The notes beneath the pieces are model-generated. The model had not been told where the DNA came from. It saw nothing but the letters and a program-made list of their open reading frames with translations, and did no database searches. A program made the translations under genes and the position numbers. From assembly GCA_900551985.1 (NCBI GenBank), contig URYG01000052.1:1-16119 (forward strand): a stretch of 16,119 nt of DNA, in the 5' to 3' direction. Shown here piece by piece: positions 7,529-13,897 of this stretch; position 1 is the first letter of the stretch, and every line of letters begins with the position of its first letter. Source of the DNA: an uncultured Prevotella sp. (GTDB taxonomy: Bacteria; Bacteroidota; Bacteroidia; Bacteroidales; Bacteroidaceae).

Positions 7529-7669
7529 TTACTTGCTCAAACTAACAGAGTGGCTCATATTAGTCATTTCCGGGATTGAGTTGATTACGTCTCTCAAGAA
7601 CATACCCATGCAAAGTACCATACCTGAGAACATAACTGCGGCTACTGCCATTGTAAAAATAGTCATCAT
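7529..7669 (-). CDS. Met-rich single-pass membrane miniprotein, 46 residues
   Basis: A small reading frame on the minus strand starts ATG ATG and ends TAA. It encodes 46 residues, nine of them Met. The first part (MMTIFTMAVAAVMFSGMVLC, then MGMF) is a continuous hydrophobic stretch of about 23 residues, long enough to cross the membrane. It is followed by Leu-Arg-Asp and a short polar tail DVINSIPEMTNMSHSVSLSK. By topology it could be a single-span inner-membrane peptide with the tail on one side, or a signal-peptide-like secreted peptide. Support for real expression is a match to the Bacteroidetes -7 box 52 bp upstream (TAACTTTGC at 7721-7729), an A-rich leader (AAAAATTAAAAAAGATTTAAAG) before the start, and base composition richer in G/C than the surrounding spacer. 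I do not recognise the family and suggest no function. It stands alone, convergent with GH20 and downstream of rho on the same strand but separated from it by terminators. Confidence 0.65.
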   Translation of the reverse strand: MMTIFTMAVAAVMFSGMVLCMGMFLRDVINSIPEMTNMSHSVSLSK

Positions 7670-7720
7670 AATCTTTAAATCTTTTTTAATTTTTGTTACT
7701 GTTATTCCTTAAATACGGGT

Positions 7721-7729
7721 GCAAAGTTA
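7721..7729 (-). promoter_or_regulatory. -7 promoter box for the 46-residue miniprotein
   Basis: On the minus strand this reads TAACTTTGC, identical to the -7 box of the ABC-F gene in this window. No TTTG stands at the usual 19-21 bp upstream; the nearest is 12 bp away (CAAA at 7742-7745 on the plus strand). The predicted leader is about 45 nt. Confidence 0.5.
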
Positions 7730-7899
7730 ACACTTTTTTATCAAATAACGGCATCTTATGCTAAGAAATATAAATGCAACAAGTGTTTTTTGACCTGTAT
7801 CAACTACTTCAAATATGTGATGAAAATAACATTTTTACAGTATATTTTCAGTATTACTGTCATGTTTGTGTTCCGTATTTGTAATATGGCTTTTTGTGT
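7730..7899. other. A/T-rich spacer with no gene seen
   Basis: This stretch between the miniprotein promoter and the two hairpins before rho holds no convincing reading frame on either strand. CATGTTTG at 7861-7868 is one base short of a plus-strand -7 box and is the only candidate start for the hairpin-ended RNA discussed next. Confidence 0.4.
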
Positions 7900-7918
7900 A
7901 CAGAGAAGCTCTGTTTTT
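7900..7918 (+). terminator. Terminator-like hairpin with no upstream gene on its strand
   Basis: ACAGAG (7900-7905) pairs with CTCTGT (7909-7914) around a 3-nt loop AAG and runs straight into five T (7914-7918). This is a textbook intrinsic-terminator shape for the plus strand. The nearest plus-strand gene ends at 7427 and already has a hairpin. It may back up that terminator or end an unannotated small RNA. Confidence 0.45.
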
Positions 7919-7938
7919 CCTATCAAATAGAAAGAAAA

Positions 7939-7970
7939 AGTCCAGTAAGTATGAATGGACTTACTGGACT
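7939..7970. terminator. Bidirectional intrinsic terminator downstream of rho
   Basis: AGTCCAGTAAGT (7939-7950) pairs perfectly with ACTTACTGGACT (7959-7970), 12 bp around an 8-nt loop. For the minus-strand rho transcript the stem is followed by TTTTTCTTT; on the plus strand it is followed by CTTTTTTG. It begins 22 bp beyond the rho stop codon. Confidence 0.88.
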
Positions 7971-7992
7971 CTTTTTTGTGTGAAATTTATCG

Positions 7993-10077
7993 TTATGAGT
8001 TCATAGAAATGAGGAACTCTTCGTTGTTGCGGGTATGCTGCATACTATTGTGGATAGTGTTCATCGCCTCGATAGGGTTCATGTCGGAAATGAACTTGCG
8101 GAGAATCCACATACGGTCGAGGGTTGTCTTATCCTGCAAGAGGTCGTCGCGACGGGTAGAAGAAGCCACGAGGTTGACAGCAGGGAAGATACGCTTGTTG
8201 CTGAGTGAGCGGTCGAGCTGCAACTCCATGTTACCTGTACCCTTGAACTCCTCGAAGATGACCTCATCCATCTTACTACCTGTATCAATCAGGGCTGTAG
8301 CGATGATGGTGAGTGAACCGCCACCCTCGATGTTACGGGCTGCACCGAAGAAGCGCTTTGGCTTCTGCAATGCGTTGGCATCCACACCACCCGTCAACAC
8401 CTTACCTGATGCTGGGGCTACTGTATTATAGGCACGTGCTAGACGTGTGATAGAGTCGAGGAAGATGACAACATCATGACCGCATTCTACCATACGCTTT
8501 GCTTTCTCCAGAACGATGCCCGCAATCTTCACGTGGCGCTCGGCTGGCTCGTCGAAGGTAGAGGCGATGACCTCTGCATTCACGGTGCGAGCCATATCGG
8601 TAACCTCCTCTGGGCGCTCGTCGATGAGCAGCATCATCAGGTATGCCTCTGGATGGTTGGCTGCGATGGCATTGGCGATATCCTTCATCAGGATGGTCTT
8701 ACCGGTCTTTGGCTGTGCCACGATGAGTGCACGCTGTCCCTTACCGATAGGTGAGAAGAGATCTACTACGCGGGTACTCAGGTTGGTGGTACGGCGGTCG
8801 CCGCAGAGCTCAAACTTCTCGTTAGGGAAGAGTGGGGTGAGGTGCTCGAATGGAACACGGTCTCTTATATCCGATGGGTCACGACCATTGATCTTGTCGA
8901 TGCTGGTGAGTGGGAAGTACTTTTCGCCCTCATGTGGTGGACGAACATGGCACTGGATGACATCACCTGTCTTCAATCCGTAGCGCTTCACGAAATTGGT
9001 AGCTACGTAGATATCATCTGGAGATGAGAGATAGTTGAAATCGCTGCTGCGAAGGAAACCATATCCATCAGAGAGTACTTCGAGTACACCATTGGCAGAG
9101 ATGATATCAGTAAAATCATATTCCGTTTCCTGACTTACCTCCTTAGGTGCCTGTGCAGGAGCTGGTGCTGCAGTTGCTGCCGGAGTCATCGGACGGTCGA
9201 AGATATCGTATGTAGGCATGGCTGCCTGATCCTCGATAGGTAAATCTACCACGGTGATGAAATCGGTGCCATCGCCCGGGTCGCCTGCCCATACACCATC
9301 TGGTGTAGTCTCGGCTACAGCTGGCTCAGGAGTATGTTTTGGAGTATTGTTTTCTTTTGGCTCTGCAGGAGTACTGTTATCGTTGTGAGCATTCATCTTA
9401 GCCTGGAGCATGGCAATCAACTCACTGTTGTCTTTACCCGAACCGTTGGCAGTAAACTGCGCCTCAGGAATCTCTGCCTCCTGGTTGTCTGATACGGGAG
9501 CTTCTTCTGTTGGCTGTTCATTGTTTGCCAGAGCTGTAGCCATAGCTTCTTCCTCAGAAACTGTAGTCTGTTCTGTTGAGCTTTCGGCATTGTCTGCCTG
9601 ATCTGCATTTTCAGTTAGTTGCTCTGCAGTATTTTCTGGAGCTTTCATTGCTTCCTGCTGCATTTTGATGGCAGCCGCCTTGGCAGCCGCAATGGCTTCC
9701 AGTTCTGCCTTGCTCTTGCGTCCTCTGTGCTTAGGAAAAGCTGCCAGAGGATCAACGGTAGCAGGGGTAGTTTGTGGAGTCTCTCCTTCAGTGGTTGTAT
9801 TAGTAGCGGCAGGGCCGTTAACCTGGTTTTTCATAACATCGAAGTTTTCTCCCTCGATTCCATGAACAGAATATACTCGATCTTCTTTCTTGCTGGCGAT
9901 GCGTGTGCGTTTACGCTTTTGCGCAGCACCATCTGCTGATGCCTCTGCCAGAGCATCAAGAATCGTATAGATAATCGTCTCCTTATTGTCGCCAGATTTA
10001 ATCTTGACGCCAATTTCTTTTGCAAGGTCCTTCAGTTGAACGACACTTTTTGCTGATAATTCGTCTTTGCTATACAT
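7993..10077 (-). CDS. rho: Transcription termination factor Rho with large disordered insert
   Basis: Rho is the hexameric RNA-dependent ATPase that releases RNA polymerase at Rho-dependent terminators. The 694-residue product, against 419 in E. coli, has a Rho_N SAP-like domain (about 1-45) and then a low-complexity stretch (about 50-315) rich in Ala, Glu, Asn, Thr, Pro and Gln with a basic patch KRKRTRIASKK near its start. The cold-shock-like RNA-binding domain follows (about 325-400), then the ATPase domain with Walker A AQPKTGKT (454-461), LIDERPEEVTDMAR (484-497) and the DSITRLARAYN block at 541-551. Such an insert is known from other Bacteroidetes; in Bacteroides thetaiotaomicron the disordered part of Rho has been linked to condensate formation and gut fitness. 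The start chosen is MYSKDELSAK at 10077: the reading frame is open to 10236, but those extra 53 codons lie at and upstream of the promoter at 10164-10196 and do not resemble Rho. A terminator follows, and the gene is divergent from the ABC-F gene. Confidence 0.95.
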   Translation of the reverse strand: MYSKDELSAKSVVQLKDLAKEIGVKIKSGDNKETIIYTILDALAEASADGAAQKRKRTRIASKKEDRVYSVHGIEGENFDVMKNQVNGPAATNTTTEGETPQTTPATVDPLAAFPKHRGRKSKAELEAIAAAKAAAIKMQQEAMKAPENTAEQLTENADQADNAESSTEQTTVSEEEAMATALANNEQPTEEAPVSDNQEAEIPEAQFTANGSGKDNSELIAMLQAKMNAHNDNSTPAEPKENNTPKHTPEPAVAETTPDGVWAGDPGDGTDFITVVDLPIEDQAAMPTYDIFDRPMTPAATAAPAPAQAPKEVSQETEYDFTDIISANGVLEVLSDGYGFLRSSDFNYLSSPDDIYVATNFVKRYGLKTGDVIQCHVRPPHEGEKYFPLTSIDKINGRDPSDIRDRVPFEHLTPLFPNEKFELCGDRRTTNLSTRVVDLFSPIGKGQRALIVAQPKTGKTILMKDIANAIAANHPEAYLMMLLIDERPEEVTDMARTVNAEVIASTFDEPAERHVKIAGIVLEKAKRMVECGHDVVIFLDSITRLARAYNTVAPASGKVLTGGVDANALQKPKRFFGAARNIEGGGSLTIIATALIDTGSKMDEVIFEEFKGTGNMELQLDRSLSNKRIFPAVNLVASSTRRDDLLQDKTTLDRMWILRKFISDMNPIEAMNTIHNSMQHTRNNEEFLISMNS

Positions 10078-10163
10078 TATTATATATTGTATATTATATG
10101 ATTTTTCTATGAAATGTAGCGTTTCTACAATGGAAACACTAGATGTATTTGAACTTTTCGAGT

Positions 10164-10196
10164 GCAAAGATAAGCAAAAAATTTGTTTCTGCCAAA
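10164..10196 (-). promoter_or_regulatory. rho promoter
   Basis: On the minus strand TTTG (10196-10193) is followed, after 20 bp, by TATCTTTGC (10172-10164), a full match to the Bacteroidetes consensus. The leader to the start at 10077 would be about 80 nt, long enough for autoregulation. This promoter interlocks with the ABC-F promoter on the other strand. Confidence 0.75.
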
Positions 10197-10214
10197 TTTT
10201 TTCTGTAACTTTGC
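10182..10214 (+). promoter_or_regulatory. ABC-F gene promoter
   Basis: TTTG (10182-10185) is followed after 20 bp by TAACTTTGC (10206-10214). The start codon at 10230 is only 15 bp further on, so the leader is just a few nucleotides (ACAAAAATAACGAAA lies between). The -33 box falls within the spacer of the opposing rho promoter. Confidence 0.75.
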
Positions 10215-10229
10215 ACAAAAATAACGAAA

Positions 10230-12062
10230 ATGGCAAGTCAAATACCGTATTTAGACGTTCAAAACCTCACCAAACGCTTTGGAGCTGAGGTTCTTTTTGA
10301 TAAAATATCCTTCTCTATAGCTGAAGGACAGAAAGTGGGACTCGTGGCACGCAATGGCACGGGTAAATCTACATTGATGTCGGTGTTCATGGATAAGGAG
10401 GGACATGAGAGTGGTGATATCATCTATCGACGCGACTTGAAGGTGGGCTATCTGGAACAGTCTCCTAAGTTTGATCCAGAGGAAAGCGTGCTGGAAGCTT
10501 GCTTCAATCATGAGGATGATCCGGAAAAGGTGCTCAAGGCAAAGCAAATTCTCACACAGTTGCATATCACCAATATGGACCAGCCGAGGGGACAGTTGAG
10601 TGGAGGACAGCAGAAGCGTGTGGCACTCGCTAATGTGCTGATAGATGAGCCTGACTTCCTGATGCTCGATGAGCCTACCAACCACCTCGACCTGGAGATG
10701 ATAGAGTGGCTGGAGGGTTATCTGAATCGTGGCAACAAGACCATCTTCATGGTTACGCACGACCGCTTCTTCCTCGATAAGGTATGTAATACCATCCTGG
10801 AGCTGGACGATAAGACCATCTACACCTATCGTGGAAACTATGCTTATTATCTGGAAAAGCGTCAGGAACGTATGGATAATCTGCGTGCAGAAATCCAGCA
10901 TTCCAAGAATCTCTATCGCAGGGAGCTGGACTGGATGCGCCGTCAGCCTCAGGCTCGAGGTCATAAGGCGAAATATCGTGAGGATGCTTTCTATGAGTTG
11001 GAGAAGGTGGCCAAGCAGCGCATCGAAGACCGCCAGGTAAGATTGAAGGCTTCTACCGTATATATTGGTTCGAAAATCTTCGAATGCCAGTATGTGAGCA
11101 AGGCTTTCGATGACAGAGGAAAGAAGAAGGTGATTCTCGATAACTTCTACTACAACTTTGCCCGATTTGAGAAGATGGGTATCGTCGGTAATAATGGTAC
11201 GGGAAAATCTACTTTTATCAAGATGCTCCTGGGTGAGGTGCAGCCGGATAGCGGTAAGTTTGATATTGGAGAGACCGTTCGCTTCGGTTATTTCTCGCAG
11301 GAGGGACTGAAGTTCAGGGAAGACCAGAAGGTGATAGATGTCATCACGGAGATTGCCGACTATATCGATCTGGGCAACGGCAAGCACATGACGGCTTCGC
11401 AGTTCCTGCAGTTCTTCCTCTTTACTCCTGAGGAGCAGCACAACTATGTGTATAAGTTGAGTGGTGGCGAGAAGCGCAAGCTCTATCTCTGTACGGTGCT
11501 GATGAGAAATCCCAACTTCCTGGTACTCGATGAGCCTACCAATGACCTTGATATCCAGACCTTGCAGGTGTTGGAAGAATATCTGCAGGATTTCGCCGGT
11601 TGCGTAATCGTGGTGAGTCACGACCGTTACTTCATGGACAAGGTGGTAGATCATCTCCTGGTGTTCAAGGGCGAAGGCGAAATTCAGGATTTCCCGGGCA
11701 ACTATACCCAGTATAGAGACTGGAGCAGGTTGCAGGAGAAGGATGAAGCTGAAAAAGCTGCAGCTGCGGCTAAAAACGCAGGCAGTAGCAATACGGCTGC
11801 CAATGATGGTGCCGGCACAGCCAAGCGTGATGCCAACTTTGAAAACAAGCGTAAGATGAGCTATAAGGAGAAGCGTGAATATGAACAGCTGACCCAGGAA
11901 ATAGAGAAGCTTACCGACGAGCAGAAAAAGTTGGAAGAAGCCCTTTGCAGCGGAACCCTGTCGGTAGAGGACTTAACTGAAAAGAGCAAGCGTCTGCCGG
12001 AAATCAAGGATGAGCTTGACGAGAAGGAAATGAGGTGGCTGGAACTGTCAGAGATGCTATAA
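10230..12062 (+). CDS. ABC-F family ATPase (Uup-like, ribosome-associated)
   Basis: This soluble tandem ABC ATPase of 610 residues has no membrane domain. Proteins of this family bind the ribosomal E site and adjust peptidyl-tRNA or resolve stalls. The first ABC domain has Walker A ARNGTGKST (40-48), signature LSGGQ (123-127) and DEPTNHLD (147-154). The P-site tRNA-interaction linker lies at about 200-275 and is rich in Arg and Lys (RRELDWMRRQPQARGHKAKYR). The second ABC domain has GNNGTGKST (320-328), LSGGE (410-414) and DEPTNDLD (434-441). An Ala/Asn-rich hinge (505-535) leads into a C-terminal coiled coil (about 545-610) of the Uup type. The second signature reads LSGGEKRKLYL. An antibiotic-resistance role is possible for ABC-F proteins, but the short linker and C-terminal coiled coil favour a housekeeping Uup-like protein. 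It has its own promoter, overlapping that of rho, and engB follows after 86 bp. Confidence 0.93.
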   Translation: MASQIPYLDVQNLTKRFGAEVLFDKISFSIAEGQKVGLVARNGTGKSTLMSVFMDKEGHESGDIIYRRDLKVGYLEQSPKFDPEESVLEACFNHEDDPEKVLKAKQILTQLHITNMDQPRGQLSGGQQKRVALANVLIDEPDFLMLDEPTNHLDLEMIEWLEGYLNRGNKTIFMVTHDRFFLDKVCNTILELDDKTIYTYRGNYAYYLEKRQERMDNLRAEIQHSKNLYRRELDWMRRQPQARGHKAKYREDAFYELEKVAKQRIEDRQVRLKASTVYIGSKIFECQYVSKAFDDRGKKKVILDNFYYNFARFEKMGIVGNNGTGKSTFIKMLLGEVQPDSGKFDIGETVRFGYFSQEGLKFREDQKVIDVITEIADYIDLGNGKHMTASQFLQFFLFTPEEQHNYVYKLSGGEKRKLYLCTVLMRNPNFLVLDEPTNDLDIQTLQVLEEYLQDFAGCVIVVSHDRYFMDKVVDHLLVFKGEGEIQDFPGNYTQYRDWSRLQEKDEAEKAAAAAKNAGSSNTAANDGAGTAKRDANFENKRKMSYKEKREYEQLTQEIEKLTDEQKKLEEALCSGTLSVEDLTEKSKRLPEIKDELDEKEMRWLELSEML

Positions 12063-12063
12063 G

Positions 12064-12098
12064 CTTTGAACTTTGAAGTTTGAACATTGAACTTTATG
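12064..12098 (+). repeat. Degenerate 7-bp tandem repeat in the ABC-F/engB gap
   Basis: Consecutive units read CTTTGAA, CTTTGAA, GTTTGAA, CATTGAA and then a decayed CTTTATG, all in strict 7-bp register, starting right after the ABC-F stop codon. No function can be assigned. It is followed by (TAA)5 at 12119-12133, an A/T-rich leader just before engB. Confidence 0.7.
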
Positions 12099-12148
12099 AT
12101 TAGTTCGTGTGCTGCCTATAATAATAATAATAAAAGAAAATAGAAAGA

Positions 12149-12754
12149 ATGGAAATCAAAAAATCAGAATTTACGATATCTGCTCCACGCGTGAGCATGT
12201 GTCCAAAAGATAATAAGGTTGAGTATGCTTTTATCGGCCGTAGTAATGTTGGAAAGTCGAGCCTGATCAATATGCTTTGCAATCATAAGGGTTTGGCTAA
12301 AACTTCAGCTACACCGGGTAAGACATTGCTTATCAATCATTTTATCATCAATAATGAATGGTATCTGGTTGACCTTCCTGGTTATGGCTTCGCCAAGCGT
12401 TCGAAGACAGTACAGAAACAGTTGGAGCAGATGATCAGCAGTTATATCCTGCAGCGCCCACAGTTGGCGAATGTCTTCGTTCTGATTGATGTGCGTCATG
12501 AGCAGCAGAAGATTGACCGTGAGTTCGTGGATTGGTTGGGCGAAAGCAATGTGCCTTTCTGTATCGTCTTTACCAAGGCTGATAAGTTGGGCCCGGTAAA
12601 GGCTCGTATGAATGCCGAGAAATGGATGCACGCTCTGGAGGACCGTTGGGAGGCACTTCCTCCTTACTTCATCACCAGTAGTGAGAAGAAGATGGGGCGT
12701 GATGAAGTACTCGACTATATTGACGAAATCAATAAATCATTGGCAGGAGAGTAA
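12149..12754 (+). CDS. engB: Ribosome biogenesis GTPase EngB (YsxC/YihA)
   Basis: This small GTPase acts in late assembly of the 50S ribosomal subunit and is usually essential. The 201-residue length is typical for the family. G motifs are intact: G1 GRSNVGKSS (30-38), a switch segment TSATPGKT (52-59), G3 DLPGYG (75-80), G4 TKAD (142-145) and G5 ITSS (175-178). The DLPGYGFA signature is characteristic of EngB. The start ATG at 12149 is preceded by an A-rich leader (AAAAGAAAATAGAAAGA), the usual translation-initiation context in this phylum. No separate promoter box was found in the 86-bp gap, so cotranscription with the ABC-F gene, another ribosome-related protein, is likely. Confidence 0.96.
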   Translation: MEIKKSEFTISAPRVSMCPKDNKVEYAFIGRSNVGKSSLINMLCNHKGLAKTSATPGKTLLINHFIINNEWYLVDLPGYGFAKRSKTVQKQLEQMISSYILQRPQLANVFVLIDVRHEQQKIDREFVDWLGESNVPFCIVFTKADKLGPVKARMNAEKWMHALEDRWEALPPYFITSSEKKMGRDEVLDYIDEINKSLAGE

Positions 12755-12864
12755 AAGCCTGCCATCTGGATCTATTGGGTTAAGATATACTCTGCCGGAT
12801 TCTGGTATACAATCGTGTCCGGATCAACAATATTCAGGTAAAATCAGAATATAAAAGTAATAGG

Positions 12865-13848
12865 ATGAAACAGATAAACTGGGGATTTATCGGCTGCGGA
12901 GAAGTAACCGAGAAGAAGAGCGGACCCGCCTTCAATGAGGTAGAGGGTTCGCAGGTCGTTGCGGTGATGAGCCGTAGCGAGAAAAAGGCTCGTGGTTATG
13001 CCGAGCGTCATCATATACGAAAATGGTACACCGATGCACAGGAACTCATCGATGACCCTGATGTGAATGCAATATATATCGCTACACCACCATCATCACA
13101 TGCCACCTTTGCCATTATGGCAATGCGTGCCGGCAAACCGGTATATATTGAGAAACCATTGGCGGCAAGCTATAGCGATTGTATCCGTGTCAACCGTATC
13201 AGCGAGCAGACGGGTGTGCCATGTTTTGTTGCCTATTATCGTCGTTATCTTCCTTATTTTCAAAAAGTAAAGGAGATTATTAAAAGTGGTGCTATAGGTG
13301 ATGTCATCAATGTACAGGTCCGCTTTTCTGTGCCTCCACGTGATCTGGACACCAAGAGTGGCAAGGAGATGCCTTGGAGATTGCAGCCGGATATTGCCGG
13401 TGGAGGATATTTCTACGACCTGGCTCCTCATCAGATAGACCTGTTGCAGGATCTCTTTGGAGTCATCACCCGTGCCCATGGTTATCCTGCCAACCGTGCG
13501 CATCTTTATGATGCAGAAGATACGGTATCTGCCTGTTTCTTCTTTGAAAGTGGTATTCCGGCGAGCGGCAGTTGGTGCTTTGTGGGACATGAGAGTGCCA
13601 AGGAAGACTGTATCGAGGTGATTGGCGACAAGGGTTCGCTCTCTTTCTCTGTCTTTACCTATCAGCCTATCGAGTTGATAACTAGCGAGGGCAGATCGAG
13701 CATCACCGTTGCCAATCCACCGTATGTTCAGTTGCCTATCATCAGAAATGTGATAGAGCATTTGCAGGGCATCAATACCTGTACCTGCACCAGCGTTTCT
13801 GCTACCCTGGTAAACTGGGTGCTTGATCGCGTGCTTTGGAAGAATTAA
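12865..13848 (+). CDS. Gfo/Idh/MocA-family NAD(P)-dependent oxidoreductase
   Basis: This cytoplasmic oxidoreductase of 327 residues is of the glucose-fructose oxidoreductase / inositol dehydrogenase type. The N-terminal Rossmann fold begins WGFIGCGEVTEKKSG, with the glycine motif at 9-12. The family EKP motif is at 96-98 (YIEKPLA), where Lys97 is the expected catalytic lysine. The C-terminal alpha/beta domain has GGGYFYDLAPHQIDLL (179-194), containing the Asp185 and His189 pair typical of the active site. Substrate cannot be told from sequence; sugars, inositols and related polyols are usual. There is a 110-bp gap after engB without a TAnnTTTG box, and 49 bp to the likely start of the DUF4421 gene, so it probably belongs to the same rightward transcript. 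Confidence 0.9.
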   Translation: MKQINWGFIGCGEVTEKKSGPAFNEVEGSQVVAVMSRSEKKARGYAERHHIRKWYTDAQELIDDPDVNAIYIATPPSSHATFAIMAMRAGKPVYIEKPLAASYSDCIRVNRISEQTGVPCFVAYYRRYLPYFQKVKEIIKSGAIGDVINVQVRFSVPPRDLDTKSGKEMPWRLQPDIAGGGYFYDLAPHQIDLLQDLFGVITRAHGYPANRAHLYDAEDTVSACFFFESGIPASGSWCFVGHESAKEDCIEVIGDKGSLSFSVFTYQPIELITSEGRSSITVANPPYVQLPIIRNVIEHLQGINTCTCTSVSATLVNWVLDRVLWKN

Positions 13849-13897
13849 CTGACTCTGGAAGGTGAGTGAATCTAATAGAAAGAAAACCCTGAATGAG

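Noticed and set aside
10078..10236. 53-codon N-terminal extension of rho
   Set aside because: It covers the rho promoter and the A/T-rich leader and does not resemble Rho. MYSKDELSAK at 10077 begins the Rho_N domain directly.
10251..11654. 467-codon open frame on the minus strand opposite the ABC-F gene
   Set aside because: Same reason: ABC motifs on the plus strand are intact and the antisense product is featureless.
12119..12133. (TAA)5 as a phase-variation switch
   Set aside because: It is short, lies outside the coding frame, and A/T-rich leaders are normal before genes in this phylum.
12612..12854. 80-codon plus-strand frame overlapping the engB end
   Set aside because: Most of it is out of frame within engB; the remainder in the gap has no domain and no initiation signal.
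13862..13897. GTG start for the DUF4421 gene, 12 codons upstream
   Set aside because: It would place a charged segment (SESNRKKTLNE) in front of a clean signal peptide that begins with the ATG at 13898.
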